A stretch of DNA of 64,000 bases from Klebsiella africana (GTDB lineage: Bacteria > Pseudomonadota > Gammaproteobacteria > Enterobacterales > Enterobacteriaceae), in the NCBI RefSeq assembly GCF_020526085.1, contig NZ_CP084874.1:2790001-2854000 (forward strand), given 5' to 3'. The notes below the pieces were generated by a model that had not been told where the DNA came from, did not search any database, and saw only the letters and a program-made list of their open reading frames with translations. This document shows positions 16,382 through 25,190 of this stretch, one piece after another (position 1 is the first letter of the stretch; each line of letters opens with the position of its first letter). Position numbers and translations under genes: made by a program.

Positions 16382-17974
16382 ATGACGGCGAAAACAGCAC
16401 CAAAAATCACTTTATGGGAATTTTTCCAGCAGCTGGGAAAAACCTTCATGCTGCCCGTAGCGTTGCTCTCGTTTTGCGGGATCATGCTGGGGATCGGCAG
16501 CTCGTTAAGCAGCCACGATGTGCTGACTTTGCTGCCGTGGCTGGATATGCCGCTGCTGCAGGCCATCTTTATCTGGATGAGCAAGGTCGGCTCGTTTGCC
16601 TTCAGCTTCCTGCCGGTCATGTTCTGTATCGCCATCCCGCTGGGACTGGCGCGAGAAAACAAAGGCGTCGCCGCCTTCGCCGGCTTCGTTGGCTACGCGG
16701 TCATGAATCTGGCGGTCAACTTCTGGCTGACCGCGAAAGGCATTCTGCCCACCACCGACGCCGCGATCCTGAAGGCCAACAATATCCAGAATATTATCGG
16801 CATTCCGTCGATCGATACCGGGATCCTCGGGGCGGTTATCGCCGGGATTATCGTCTGGCTGCTGCATGAACGCTTCCATAACATTCGCCTGCCGGACGCC
16901 CTGGCCTTCTTCGGCGGCACCCGCTTCGTGCCGATCGTTACCACCGTGGTGCTGGGGCTGGTCGGGCTGGCGATCCCGCTGGTGTGGCCAGTCTTCGCCA
17001 TGGGGATCAACGCCCTCGGGAAGATGATCAACAGCGCCGGGGATTTTGGCCCGATGATCTTCGGCACCGGCGAGCGTCTGCTACTGCCGTTTGGCCTGCA
17101 CCACATCCTGGTGGCGCTGATCCGCTTTACCGAAGCCGGCGGTACCCTCGACGTCTGCGGCCACAGCGTCAGCGGCGCGCTGACCATCTTCCAGGCGCAA
17201 CTGAGCTGCCCGACCACCCACGGCTTCGCCGAAAGCGCCACTCGCTTCCTGTCGCAGGGTAAAATGCCGGCTTTCCTTGGCGGCCTGCCGGGCGCCGCGC
17301 TGGCGATGTACCACTGCGCCCGCCCGGAAAACCGGCATAAAATTAAAGGGCTGCTGATCTCCGGGGTGATCGCCTGTGTGGTCGGCGGCACCACCGAGCC
17401 GCTGGAGTTCCTGTTCCTGTTCGTCGCGCCGGTGCTGTATGTCATCCACGCGCTGCTGACCGGTCTCGGCTTTACCATCATGGCGGTGCTCGGCGTCACC
17501 ATCGGCAACACCGACGGCAATATCATCGACTTCGTGGTGTTTGGCATCCTGCATGGCCTGGCGACCAAGTGGTATCTGGTGCCGGTGGTGGCGGCTATCT
17601 GGTTCGCGGTCTACTATGCCATCTTCCGCTTCGCCATCACCCGCTTCAATCTGAAAACGCCGGGTCGAGATATCGACACCGCCGCCAGCGTGGAGAAAGC
17701 CGTCGCTGGCACCATCGGCAAATCCGGGTATAACGTGCCGGCAATTCTGGCGGCGCTCGGCGGCGCAGAGAACATTGTTTCGCTGGATAACTGCATTACT
17801 CGTCTGCGTCTGTCGGTACACGATATGAGCAAAGTGGACGCCGCCGCGCTGAAAGCCCATCGCGCCATCGGGGTGGTTCAGCTCAATCAGCATAACCTGC
17901 AGGTAGTCATTGGCCCGCAGGTGCAGTCGGTAAAAGATGAAATGGCCGTACTGATGAATACCGTGCAGGCCTGA
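16382..17974 (+). CDS. malX: MalX, PTS glucose/maltose-type EIICB
   Basis: Fused PTS permease of 530 residues. The EIIC membrane domain covers about 1-400, with roughly ten hydrophobic segments and the RFTEAGG and GTTEPLEF(L)F motifs of the glucose/N-acetylglucosamine family. A C-terminal EIIB domain occupies about 445-530, with the phosphorylated cysteine at about 471 (LDNCITRLRL). No EIIA is present, so phosphate must come from another EIIA (Crr in E. coli). It is the first gene of malXY, divergent from malI. Substrate in vivo is uncertain; E. coli MalX can carry glucose and maltose. Confidence 0.95.
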   Translation: MTAKTAPKITLWEFFQQLGKTFMLPVALLSFCGIMLGIGSSLSSHDVLTLLPWLDMPLLQAIFIWMSKVGSFAFSFLPVMFCIAIPLGLARENKGVAAFAGFVGYAVMNLAVNFWLTAKGILPTTDAAILKANNIQNIIGIPSIDTGILGAVIAGIIVWLLHERFHNIRLPDALAFFGGTRFVPIVTTVVLGLVGLAIPLVWPVFAMGINALGKMINSAGDFGPMIFGTGERLLLPFGLHHILVALIRFTEAGGTLDVCGHSVSGALTIFQAQLSCPTTHGFAESATRFLSQGKMPAFLGGLPGAALAMYHCARPENRHKIKGLLISGVIACVVGGTTEPLEFLFLFVAPVLYVIHALLTGLGFTIMAVLGVTIGNTDGNIIDFVVFGILHGLATKWYLVPVVAAIWFAVYYAIFRFAITRFNLKTPGRDIDTAASVEKAVAGTIGKSGYNVPAILAALGGAENIVSLDNCITRLRLSVHDMSKVDAAALKAHRAIGVVQLNQHNLQVVIGPQVQSVKDEMAVLMNTVQA

Positions 17975-17983
17975 CCCCACTGA

Positions 17984-18006
17984 TCCCCCTTCTACGCGGA
18001 GGGGGA
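17984..18006 (+). repeat. Hairpin between malX and malY
   Basis: TCCCCCT and AGGGGGA form a perfect 7-bp stem around a 9-base loop, 10 bases after the malX stop and 20 before malY. There is no T run. It may reduce malY expression or protect malX mRNA. Confidence 0.4.
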
Positions 18007-18026
18007 CATTCGCTAAGGAAGTTTCG

Positions 18027-19199
18027 ATGTTTGATTTTGCTACCCCCATCGACCGCCATGGTACCTGGTGCACGCAGTGGGACTATGTCGCCGACCGGTT
18101 TGGGGCCGCCGATCTGCTACCGTTTACCATCTCCGATATGGACTTTGCCACCGCTCCGTGCATTTTCGATGCCCTCAGCCAGCGACTGGCTCACGGGGTG
18201 TTCGGCTATAGCCGCTGGCAGAACGAGGCGTTTCTCGGGGCGATTGCCCACTGGTACGCCAGCCGGTTTAACAGCGTCATCGATCCGCATACGGTGGTCT
18301 ACGGGCCGTCGGTTATCTACATGGTGGCGGAAACCATCCGCCAGTGGTCGAGCGAAGGCGACGGCGTCGTCGTCCATACCCCTGCCTACGATGCATTCTA
18401 TAAGACCATCACCGCGAACCATCGGCAGATTGCCCCGGTGCCATTGACCCTGACGGAAAACCAGTGGCACTGCGATATGGCCCGACTCGAAGCGGTGCTG
18501 GCGGATCCAAAGAATACCCTGCTGCTGCTGTGCAGCCCGCACAATCCAACGGGGAAAGTCTGGCGGCGCGAGGAGCTCCAGACCATGGCGGCCCTGTGTC
18601 AAAAACATGGCGTCAGGGTGATTAGCGACGAAATTCATATGGATATGACCTGGGGCGAACACCGCCATATCCCGTGGAGCGAGGTCGCTCAGGGGCCATG
18701 GGCGCTGTTCACCTCCGGTTCGAAGAGCTTCAATATTCCGGCACTAACCGGGGCCTACGGCTTTATCCCCGAGGCGAACGCGCGCGACAGCTACCTGCAG
18801 GCGCTGAAGGGGCGCGACGGGCTCTCGTCACCCTCGGTGCCGGCGCTGGTTGCCCATATCGCTGCCTACCGCGACGGGGCTCCCTGGCTCGACGCCTTGC
18901 GTGACTATCTGCAGGCGAATATGCGCTATGTGGCCGACACGCTCAACAATGCCTTCCCTGCACTACGCTGGCAGCCGCCGGAGGCCACCTACCTGGCATG
19001 GCTCGACCTGCGCCCCCTGAACATTGACGATCGCGCGCTACAGCAGGCGCTGATCGACGAACAGAAGGTGGCGATTATGCCGGGTTATACCTATGGTTCT
19101 GAGGGCAACGGCTTTCTGCGCCTCAACGTCGGCTGCCCGCGCGAGAAGCTGGAACGCGGTGTCGAAGGACTGATTGCCGCCCTGCGCAGCCTCAGCTGA
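18027..19199 (+). CDS. malY: MalY, PLP-dependent cystathionine beta-lyase
   Basis: Fold-type I aminotransferase-like enzyme of 390 residues that cleaves cystathionine to homocysteine, pyruvate and ammonia. In E. coli it also represses the maltose activator MalT by direct binding. The PLP lysine is at about residue 233 in TSGSKSFNIP. The upstream NPTGKVW and SDEIHMDMTW motifs place the Asn and Asp that hold the cofactor. TAAGGAAG precedes the ATG. Co-transcribed with malX; it ends 13 bases before the convergent CorA-like gene. Confidence 0.95.
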   Translation: MFDFATPIDRHGTWCTQWDYVADRFGAADLLPFTISDMDFATAPCIFDALSQRLAHGVFGYSRWQNEAFLGAIAHWYASRFNSVIDPHTVVYGPSVIYMVAETIRQWSSEGDGVVVHTPAYDAFYKTITANHRQIAPVPLTLTENQWHCDMARLEAVLADPKNTLLLLCSPHNPTGKVWRREELQTMAALCQKHGVRVISDEIHMDMTWGEHRHIPWSEVAQGPWALFTSGSKSFNIPALTGAYGFIPEANARDSYLQALKGRDGLSSPSVPALVAHIAAYRDGAPWLDALRDYLQANMRYVADTLNNAFPALRWQPPEATYLAWLDLRPLNIDDRALQQALIDEQKVAIMPGYTYGSEGNGFLRLNVGCPREKLERGVEGLIAALRSLS

Positions 19200-19212
19200 T
19201 TCGACGCGCTAT

Positions 19213-20241
19213 CTACAGATCATCGCGCCGGCGGAACGCCAGGTAACCGGCGCCGAGAGTAAAGACGGCGACAATCATCACCAGCAGGATAAACCCGTGG
19301 TGGTTGCTCGCCAGCGGGATCCCTCCGACGTTCATGCCGAAGAAACCGGCGACGATGTTAATCGGCAGCGCGAGGACGGTGATCACCGTCAGGGTGTAGA
19401 GGGTGCGGTTGCTCTGCTCCAGCTGGCGGGCGCCAATCTCCTCCTGCAGCAGACTGATGCGCTCGATCAGCCCGGACAGGTCGTTAAGCACCACGCTAAA
19501 CTCTTCGGTAAACTGACGAAACGCCTGCACCACCGCGCGATCCATCCACGCCGGCGGCCGGTTAAGCAGCCGGAACATCGCCGCCGGCTCCGGCGCCAGC
19601 AGCCGCTGGAAGCGTAAAAGCATCCGCCGCAGCCGCGCCAGATCGGCCCGGTTGCGTTGCACGTGATTGCTCAGAAGACGCTCTTCGATAAGGTCGACAT
19701 GGCGGCTGGCCTGACGGACGACCTGCTCCAGGACCTCCTCCTGCTCCTCCAGCAGAAAAGCCAGCAGCTCGGTAGACGTGTTTACCCTGAGCGTCTGCAA
19801 GCGCGGCAGCATCCATTCGATAAACCGCAACGGTTTGAAGCGCGCCGTCACCACCAGCCTGGGACTACAGTAGAGCCACAGGGTGGCGGTTTCCGCGCTG
19901 GTATCCTGCGGACGAAACAGCACATCGTTGAGCACAGCGAACAGATTTTCCCCCTGTCGCTCAATGCGGGTGGTGTGCGAGCCGCTGCGGATCTCTTCGA
20001 AGAAAAAGTCCGCCACCGGAAAGTGGCTGGTTAACCATTTCTCGGCGGTGGCGTGATTGAGATTAAGATGCAACCAGATAAAGGCTTTATCGTCGGCCAG
20101 CGCCTGATAACGGGCGCATACCTCACCAGAGAGAATAGGCTGCGGGGGGCGCTGTTCATGAAACAGATAACCATGCACCAGACCGGAAACTTCACTATCA
20201 AAATCGGGCTTTAACATCTTCGCGGTGACGTCTTGACTCAT
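19213..20241 (-). CDS. CorA/ZntB-like divalent cation transporter
   Basis: Protein of 342 residues of the CorA metal-transporter superfamily. The long N-terminal cytoplasmic part carries helical regions (about 150-270), and two C-terminal transmembrane helices flank the pore motif GMN (FFGMNVGGIPL, near residue 304). The GGIPL extension resembles ZntB-type members, but the protein is otherwise divergent from E. coli ZntB, so no symbol is given. ATG 20241 was chosen for its GAGGGAG Shine-Dalgarno; ATG 20280 would add 13 residues. Likely role: Zn2+ or Mg2+ movement across the inner membrane, by family only. Confidence 0.8.
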   Translation of the reverse strand: MSQDVTAKMLKPDFDSEVSGLVHGYLFHEQRPPQPILSGEVCARYQALADDKAFIWLHLNLNHATAEKWLTSHFPVADFFFEEIRSGSHTTRIERQGENLFAVLNDVLFRPQDTSAETATLWLYCSPRLVVTARFKPLRFIEWMLPRLQTLRVNTSTELLAFLLEEQEEVLEQVVRQASRHVDLIEERLLSNHVQRNRADLARLRRMLLRFQRLLAPEPAAMFRLLNRPPAWMDRAVVQAFRQFTEEFSVVLNDLSGLIERISLLQEEIGARQLEQSNRTLYTLTVITVLALPINIVAGFFGMNVGGIPLASNHHGFILLVMIVAVFTLGAGYLAFRRRDDL

Positions 20242-20429
20242 GGCTCCCTCAGGACAGGCTCTGGCACCGTTGATGCCCAAACAGCGCCATCTTTCGCTAT
20301 TTTCCGCGGGCTGGCAAGGTTAATAATTTCGTCATAAAACAGTAACCTGGCAGACATATTGCCTGCATCTGCGGCAGATTAGACTGACGTGAACCCCAGC
20401 CTTGTTGCCTCTGCTTGTTTAAAAATTTT

Positions 20430-20443
20430 TTGATTATCCTCAA
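20430..20443 (+). promoter_or_regulatory. FNR box of the ydfZ promoter
   Basis: TTGATTATCCTCAA fits TTGAT-N4-ATCAA with one mismatch. TATTAC (20466-20471) lies where a -10 would be for a class II site centred near -41.5. E. coli ydfZ is known to be FNR-activated. Confidence 0.65.
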
Positions 20444-20520
20444 AACTTTTTTAAGAAAAAAAGCGTATTACTTTAGGCGCTTAATCATTGCTTCCACACA
20501 GGTTTATTGAGGAGGAGACC

Positions 20521-20724
20521 ATGAAAACCTATGACCGTAATCGTAACGCTATTGCTACCGGCAGTATGGTAATGATCGCTGGCAATGGGGGAACCGGGGT
20601 GATTAAAGCTATCCATGGCGAGGGGAAAACCGCTGAACAGCTGCGCCGGGCAGACTGCGTTGAAATCGACGGCCGCGAAGGTCGTTTCTGCCCGATAGAT
20701 CTGATTCGCCTCGGCTTCCATTAA
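20521..20724 (+). CDS. ydfZ: YdfZ, selenium-associated small protein
   Basis: Protein of 67 residues, the same length as E. coli YdfZ, with matching ends (MKTYDRNRNAI... and ...PIDLIRLGFH). It keeps one cysteine in RRADCVEIDG and another in GRFCPIDL. YdfZ was isolated in E. coli as a selenium-binding protein. The ATG at 20521 follows a strong GAGGAGGAGA; an upstream in-frame ATG at 20488 has none. It is preceded by an FNR box, and lies 850 bases from yedE-yedF, also selenium-linked, which is not the K-12 arrangement. Confidence 0.9.
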   Translation: MKTYDRNRNAIATGSMVMIAGNGGTGVIKAIHGEGKTAEQLRRADCVEIDGREGRFCPIDLIRLGFH

Positions 20725-20746
20725 TCCCTGCGGCCCTGCACTGATG

Positions 20747-20790
20747 GCCTGAGACGACCGCCAGGTCATCAGTCTCAGGCTATCTGAGAC
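20747..20790. terminator. Overlapping inverted repeats between ydfZ and the outer-membrane protein gene
   Basis: GCCTGAGAC (20747-20755) pairs with GTCTCAGGC (20772-20780). GTCTCAG (20772) can also pair with CTGAGAC (20784-20790). The hairpins lie between convergent genes, with no strong T run, so a bidirectional terminator is likely but not certain. Confidence 0.5.
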
Positions 20791-20823
20791 GATTTCCTGT
20801 GCTGCCCCCGGTCTGCCAGGCGC

Positions 20824-21342
20824 TTAGCGAAAGCTCCACTGCACACTCATCACCAAGATCGCCGGCACAATAATCCCACCTTCGACGCCGAAGTAATCGG
20901 TGAAGTTATACTGCAGACCATGATAGAGATAGGGCGAAAAACCGACGCCAGTGATTTTTTTGGCGGTGCGGTAGGTCCCGGAGTCACCGCAGTGGCTGAA
21001 GGCGTCAAAGAAAAATTCCCCGGTATAGGCATACACCCCTTTCAGCACCCAGCCGGTATCGTTTTTTAGCCAGTCGCGGCGCACGCCGAGTGTCAGACAG
21101 CGATCGTCGAAGCTGTTTTTCATGGTACCGACCAGCACGCTGTATTTTGAATTCGGGGAAAACTTGCGTTCCACCGAGAAAAAGTTGTTATTGAAATGCT
21201 CGTTATATTGTCCGTGGTTACCGGTCATATGATAAACATAAGAGCCGGTGTTCATCGAATAGAGGTTTATTTCTCCGGCCTGCGCCGACGGCATGGCAAC
21301 TATCAGCAGTCCTGATAACAAAAGCAATAATTTATTTAACAT
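20824..21342 (-). CDS. Predicted small outer-membrane beta-barrel protein
   Basis: Not recognised as a named protein. It has 172 residues with a signal peptide (MLNKLLLLLSGLLIVAMPSAQA). The mature part of about 150 residues is rich in alternating aromatic/hydrophobic strands and Gly/Asn turns (YSVLVGTMKNSF, TLGVRRDWL, GWVLKGVYAYTGEFFF), ending VMSVQWSFR, as in small barrels of the PagP/PagC size. Two cysteines (DDRCLTL, SHCGDSG) may form a disulfide. It sits between ydfZ and yedE on the opposite strand. A role in outer-membrane passage or lipid modification is only a guess. Confidence 0.6.
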   Translation of the reverse strand: MLNKLLLLLSGLLIVAMPSAQAGEINLYSMNTGSYVYHMTGNHGQYNEHFNNNFFSVERKFSPNSKYSVLVGTMKNSFDDRCLTLGVRRDWLKNDTGWVLKGVYAYTGEFFFDAFSHCGDSGTYRTAKKITGVGFSPYLYHGLQYNFTDYFGVEGGIIVPAILVMSVQWSFR

Positions 21343-21572
21343 TCAGCAACCTACGCCATAACCGAAAAAAAGAACCCGGCATACTAGCACCGCGAAGCTA
21401 AACCAAAGGGCAATCAGACAGACCGCGGCTGGTCGCGGCGGCTAAACATGACGCTGTCGCCACAGGTAGAGCCTTGATCCAAAACAGAGAAAGTGGGAGC
21501 TAAGACGCGTACTATCGGCTCCCTTCGGTCGGTTATCGACCTTTAATACCTTCTGAGTTCAGAGGCATTTTT

Positions 21573-22784
21573 ATGACATGGCAATCCTTCAAACAGGCCT
21601 GGCTTATCCGGTTCTGGTCCCCTGTTCCAGCGGTCATCGCCGCGGGCATTCTCTCTACCTACTATTTTGGCATCACCGGCACCTTCTGGGCGGTGACCGG
21701 CGAATTCACCCGCTGGGGTGGCCAGCTGCTGCAGCTGCTGGGCGTCCACAGCGAACAGTGGGGCTATTACCAGCTGATCCATCTCGACGGGACACCGCTG
21801 ACCCGCATCGATGGCAGGATGATCATCGGCATGTTCGGCGGCTGCCTGGCCGCCGCGCTATGGGCGAATAACGTCAAACTGCGCTTGCCACGCAGCCGGA
21901 TCCGCATTGTGCAGGCCGTGGCCGGGGGCATCATTGCCGGGTTCGGCGCACGACTGGCGATGGGTTGCAACCTGGCGGCCTTTTTCACCGGCATTCCGCA
22001 GTTCTCCCTGCACGCCTGGCTGTTTGCCATCGCCACCGCCATCGGCTCCTGGTTTGGCGCCCGCTTCACGCTGCTGCCCCTTTTTCGCATCCCGGTAAAA
22101 ATGCAAAAGGTGTCTGCCGCCTCGCCGTTAACCCAAAAACCTCAGCAGGCGCGTCGCCGCTTCCGCCTGGGGATGGTGGTCTTTTTCGCCATGATCGGCT
22201 GGGGCCTCCTCACCGCCGCAGACCACCCGGCGCTCGGCCTGGCGATGCTGTTCGGCATCGGCTTCGGTCTGCTTATCGAGCGCGCCCAGATCTGCTTTAC
22301 CTCCGCCTTTCGCGATATGTGGATCACCGGCCGGACGGTGATGGCGAAGGCGATTATCTTCGGCATGGCGGCGAGCGCCATTGGTATCTTCAGCTATGTG
22401 CAACTGGGGATGGCACCGAAAATTATGTGGGCCGGTCCCAACGCGGCGATTGGCGGCTTGCTGTTTGGCTTTGGTATCGTGCTGGCCGGCGGCTGTGAAA
22501 CCGGCTGGATGTACCGGGCGGTAGAGGGCCAGGTTCACTACTGGTGGGTGGGGCTGGGCAACGTCATCGGCTCAACGCTGCTCGCCTGGTGTTGGGACGA
22601 TATCGCCGCCCCGCTCGCCACCCACTGGCAGAAAATCAACCTGCTGAACGCCTTCGGCCCCTTTGGCGGGCTGCTGGCGACCTATCTGCTGCTGCTGATC
22701 GCCCTGCTGCTGGTGATCGCGTGGGAAAGACATTTTTTCCGCCGCCAGTCGTCGGCGGTCCGGACCGTGAAGGAAAGCGCATGA
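21573..22784 (+). CDS. yedE: YedE (FdhT), selenium metabolism membrane protein
   Basis: Inner-membrane protein of 403 residues of the YeeE/YedE family (thiosulfate/selenium-type transporters), with about 10 hydrophobic segments. The family cysteine motifs are present: GARLAMGCNLAAFF near residue 133, ERAQICFTSAFRDMW near 240, and LAGGCETGWMYRA near 310. It matches E. coli YedE closely along its length. The stop overlaps the yedF start (ATGA), so the two are translationally coupled. The proposed role is supply of selenium for selenophosphate, inferred from comparative genomics. Confidence 0.93.
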   Translation: MTWQSFKQAWLIRFWSPVPAVIAAGILSTYYFGITGTFWAVTGEFTRWGGQLLQLLGVHSEQWGYYQLIHLDGTPLTRIDGRMIIGMFGGCLAAALWANNVKLRLPRSRIRIVQAVAGGIIAGFGARLAMGCNLAAFFTGIPQFSLHAWLFAIATAIGSWFGARFTLLPLFRIPVKMQKVSAASPLTQKPQQARRRFRLGMVVFFAMIGWGLLTAADHPALGLAMLFGIGFGLLIERAQICFTSAFRDMWITGRTVMAKAIIFGMAASAIGIFSYVQLGMAPKIMWAGPNAAIGGLLFGFGIVLAGGCETGWMYRAVEGQVHYWWVGLGNVIGSTLLAWCWDDIAAPLATHWQKINLLNAFGPFGGLLATYLLLLIALLLVIAWERHFFRRQSSAVRTVKESA

Positions 22785-23014
22785 AAAACATCGTCCCTGA
22801 TTATCGCCTGGATATGGTCGGCGAGCCCTGCCCCTATCCGGCCGTTGCCACCCTGGAGGCAATGCCCTCCCTGAAAAAAGGCGAGATCCTCGAAGTAGTC
22901 AGCGATTGCCCACAGTCGATCAACAATATCCCGCTCGATGCCCAAAATCATGGCTATACGGTGTTGGATATTCAGCAGGATGGCCCGACCATTCGCTATC
23001 TGATCCAGAAATAA
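22781..23014 (+). CDS. yedF: YedF, TusA/SirA-family sulfur/selenium carrier
   Basis: Protein of 77 residues of the TusA family. The conserved CPxP motif is present as GEPCPYPA with the active cysteine at residue 17, and the rest is the two-layer fold (LKKGEILEVVSDCPQSINNIP). The ATG overlaps the last codons of yedE. TusA-like proteins carry persulfide; in association with YedE a selenium-carrier role is proposed. A GC-rich hairpin 24 bases downstream probably ends the transcript. Confidence 0.93.
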   Translation: MKNIVPDYRLDMVGEPCPYPAVATLEAMPSLKKGEILEVVSDCPQSINNIPLDAQNHGYTVLDIQQDGPTIRYLIQK

Positions 23015-23038
23015 TCTCAGCTGGCCAGCCCTTACCCC

Positions 23039-23072
23039 GCCGGCGTTCCTCATCGCCGGCGCTTATCGCTTT
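23039..23072 (+). terminator. Terminator after yedF
   Basis: GCCGGCG / CGCCGGC stem with an 8-base loop, then CTTATCGCTTTT. The T content is moderate. Confidence 0.6.
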
Positions 23073-23274
23073 TGTTCACATCTCGCCCCTCCATTTTCAC
23101 TAGCCCAGGCTGGCAAACGATTGCAATAGCTTGTAACACTTGAAACGATGTTCCAGTTACCTAATAACCATTAATATAACGCGCCTATATTATTTAAAAA
23201 TGAATAAGTGATTTCGTGAATGGTTTCTGCCCGTACGCGCAGCCGCCCGACACGGCAACACCGTAAGGATAGGA

Positions 23275-23667
23275 ATGGAACTGCTGGCAAGGCTGGGTCA
23301 TTTTTTTGAACAAGTTTGCGCTGATGCTGATTTTGCCACCTTCGCCGGTGAACTTCGGCGGCATCAGGTTTCCTACTACATCTACTTTGTCACTACCGGC
23401 AATGTGAATTTCGTGATGGCGAACGATGATGTTATTTCGATAAAAAGCGCTCGTGGCCTGCTCCGCGTGTGCACTGAGGTCAGCCACTGTCTGACCAGAG
23501 CCGCGGTTATCCGCCACTTCGCCGGGGCCATCAATTTTGAACAGTACTGCCGGGATTTGGCCAGCGCCGGGGTATTTAAGTGGACCGTCGATCTTGAAGA
23601 CAATTCCCGCCATTACTGGTCGAAGGATAATACCCTGCTGTTTAAGGAGCGTTTGCTGCCCCCCTGA
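23275..23667 (+). CDS. DUF1398-like protein of unknown function
   Basis: Protein of 130 residues with no signal peptide or membrane segment. The middle and end (VSYYIYFVTTGNVNFV, AGVFKWTVDLEDNSRHYWSKDN) look like the DUF1398 family (E. coli YbcV type), whose C-terminal half has an AGV.kW.VD pattern followed by a charged strand. GATAGGA lies just before the ATG. The upstream 200 bases are AT-rich. There is no assigned function; the family call is by eye and moderate. Confidence 0.7.
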   Translation: MELLARLGHFFEQVCADADFATFAGELRRHQVSYYIYFVTTGNVNFVMANDDVISIKSARGLLRVCTEVSHCLTRAAVIRHFAGAINFEQYCRDLASAGVFKWTVDLEDNSRHYWSKDNTLLFKERLLPP

Positions 23668-23702
23668 ACGGGTCGCCGGGGGGCGTCGCTAGCGGTTCAT
23701 CT

Positions 23703-23861
23703 TCAATCGCGGGTTTGCACCCAAAAGGCATGGATCAGACCAGGAATATAGCCCAACAGGGTCAGAATAATGTTGAGGATAAACGCCCAGCCGAAGCCTT
23801 TCCCCAGCAGTACCCCCAGCGGCGGCAGAATGATAGTGAAAACAATTCTCCAGAATCCCAT
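23703..23861 (-). CDS. YqaE/Pmp3-family membrane peptide
   Basis: Short protein of 52 residues read directly from the minus strand: it starts MGFWRIVFTIILPPLGVLLG, has a central GWAFILNIILTLLGYIPG, and ends AFWVQTRD. Two transmembrane helices joined by a short loop are the Pmp3/UPF0057 pattern, and it differs from remembered E. coli YqaE at only a few positions. The TTATGGGA context is preceded by GGGAGAGG. Proteins of this family are induced by envelope and osmotic stress; in yeast Pmp3 affects membrane potential. Confidence 0.9.
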   Translation of the reverse strand: MGFWRIVFTIILPPLGVLLGKGFGWAFILNIILTLLGYIPGLIHAFWVQTRD

Positions 23862-24143
23862 AACCTCTCCCTTCGTCTAACGTCAATATTTTACTAAGCT
23901 ATTCAATAGTTAAGCATAGACGCTTTTCGCCGCTTCGCCAGCAAGCGGCGCCCTCATCGCCAGTAACAAAAATTATTCCCGGCTGTCAGCGCTAAAAAAG
24001 ACCGGGAAAACATTCACTTTTTCTCTCTTCGGCCCGCAAGCCCTGGCATACCGCACAGATTGTCATTTGACCAATTCGGGAGGCAGGACTAAGCCTGGAG
24101 GAGCTTTATCGCATCGAGTCGTTTTACCAACCGGAGAATATCC

Positions 24144-25142
24144 ATGAGTAAACTTGGGATTAATGGATTTGGTCGTATCGGACGTTTGGTGTTACGCCGT
24201 TTATTAGAGGTCGACAGCAGCCTGGAAGTGGTGGCTATCAACGACCTCACCTCGCCAAAGGTGCTGGCCTACCTGTTAAAGCATGATTCAAACTACGGCC
24301 CCTTCCCGTGGAGCGTCGACTTTACGGAAGATGCGCTGATCGTTAACGGCAAGACCATCACCGTGTATGCCGAAAAAGAGGCGCAGCATATTCCCTGGCA
24401 GGCGGCAGGCGCCGAGGTGATTGTGGAGTGTACCGGGTTCTACACCTCGGCAGAGAAATCGCAAGCCCATCTCCAGGCTGGCGCGCGCAAAGTGCTGATT
24501 TCCGCCCCCGCTGGCGAGATGAAAACCATCGTCTACAACGTCAACGATGACACTCTAACGCCGGATGACACCATCATCTCCGTGGCCTCCTGCACCACCA
24601 ACTGCCTGGCGCCGATGGCCAAAGTCCTGCAGGATGCCTTCGGCATCACTGTGGGTACCATGACCACCATCCATGCCTATACCGGCACCCAGTCGCTGGT
24701 GGACGGGCCGCGCGGCAAAGATCTGCGCGCCTCCCGTGCGGCAGCAGAAAACGTCATCCCGCACACGACCGGCGCGGCCAAAGCCATCGGCCTGGTGATC
24801 CCCGCCCTGAGCGGTAAACTGAAGGGCCATGCCCAGCGCGTACCAACCAAAACCGGCTCAGTGACGGAGCTGGTATCAGTGTTGGAGAAAAAGGTGACTG
24901 CGGATGAAGTGAACCAGGCGATGAAGCTGGCGGCCGAGGGTAACGAATCCTTCGGCTACACCGAAGAGGAGATCGTCTCTTCCGACATCATCGGCAGCCA
25001 TTTCGGCTCGATCTACGATGCCACCCAGCTGGAGATTGTCGAAGCCGGCGGCGTACAGCTGGTGAAAACCGTCGCCTGGTACGATAACGAATATGGCTTC
25101 GTCACCCAGCTGATCCGCGTGCTGGAGAAATTTGCCCGCTAA
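24144..25142 (+). CDS. gapC: Glyceraldehyde-3-phosphate dehydrogenase, GapC type
   Basis: Intact phosphorylating GAPDH of 332 residues. The NAD-binding motif is at the start ([14 protein letters not shown], residues 5-18). The active-site SCTTNCLAP places the catalytic cysteine near residue 150, and its histidine partner lies in TIHAYTGTQ near 177. The gene lies next to aldA and ydcF as gapC does in E. coli K-12, where it is a pseudogene; here there is no frameshift or stop. It is probably a second enzyme besides GapA. It ends 48 bases before the convergent aldA stop. Confidence 0.92.
   Translation: MSKLGINGFGRIGRLVLRRLLEVDSSLEVVAINDLTSPKVLAYLLKHDSNYGPFPWSVDFTEDALIVNGKTITVYAEKEAQHIPWQAAGAEVIVECTGFYTSAEKSQAHLQAGARKVLISAPAGEMKTIVYNVNDDTLTPDDTIISVASCTTNCLAPMAKVLQDAFGITVGTMTTIHAYTGTQSLVDGPRGKDLRASRAAAENVIPHTTGAAKAIGLVIPALSGKLKGHAQRVPTKTGSVTELVSVLEKKVTADEVNQAMKLAAEGNESFGYTEEEIVSSDIIGSHFGSIYDATQLEIVEAGGVQLVKTVAWYDNEYGFVTQLIRVLEKFAR
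24300..24307 (-). other. KOPS-like octamer (FtsK orienting)
   Basis: GGGAAGGG on the minus strand, inside gapC. Same orientation as the other three. Confidence 0.45.
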
Positions 25143-25190
25143 GCGAACGGCGGGCAGCCTGAGCTGTCCGCCGGTTCTGTGTTGAGTGCC

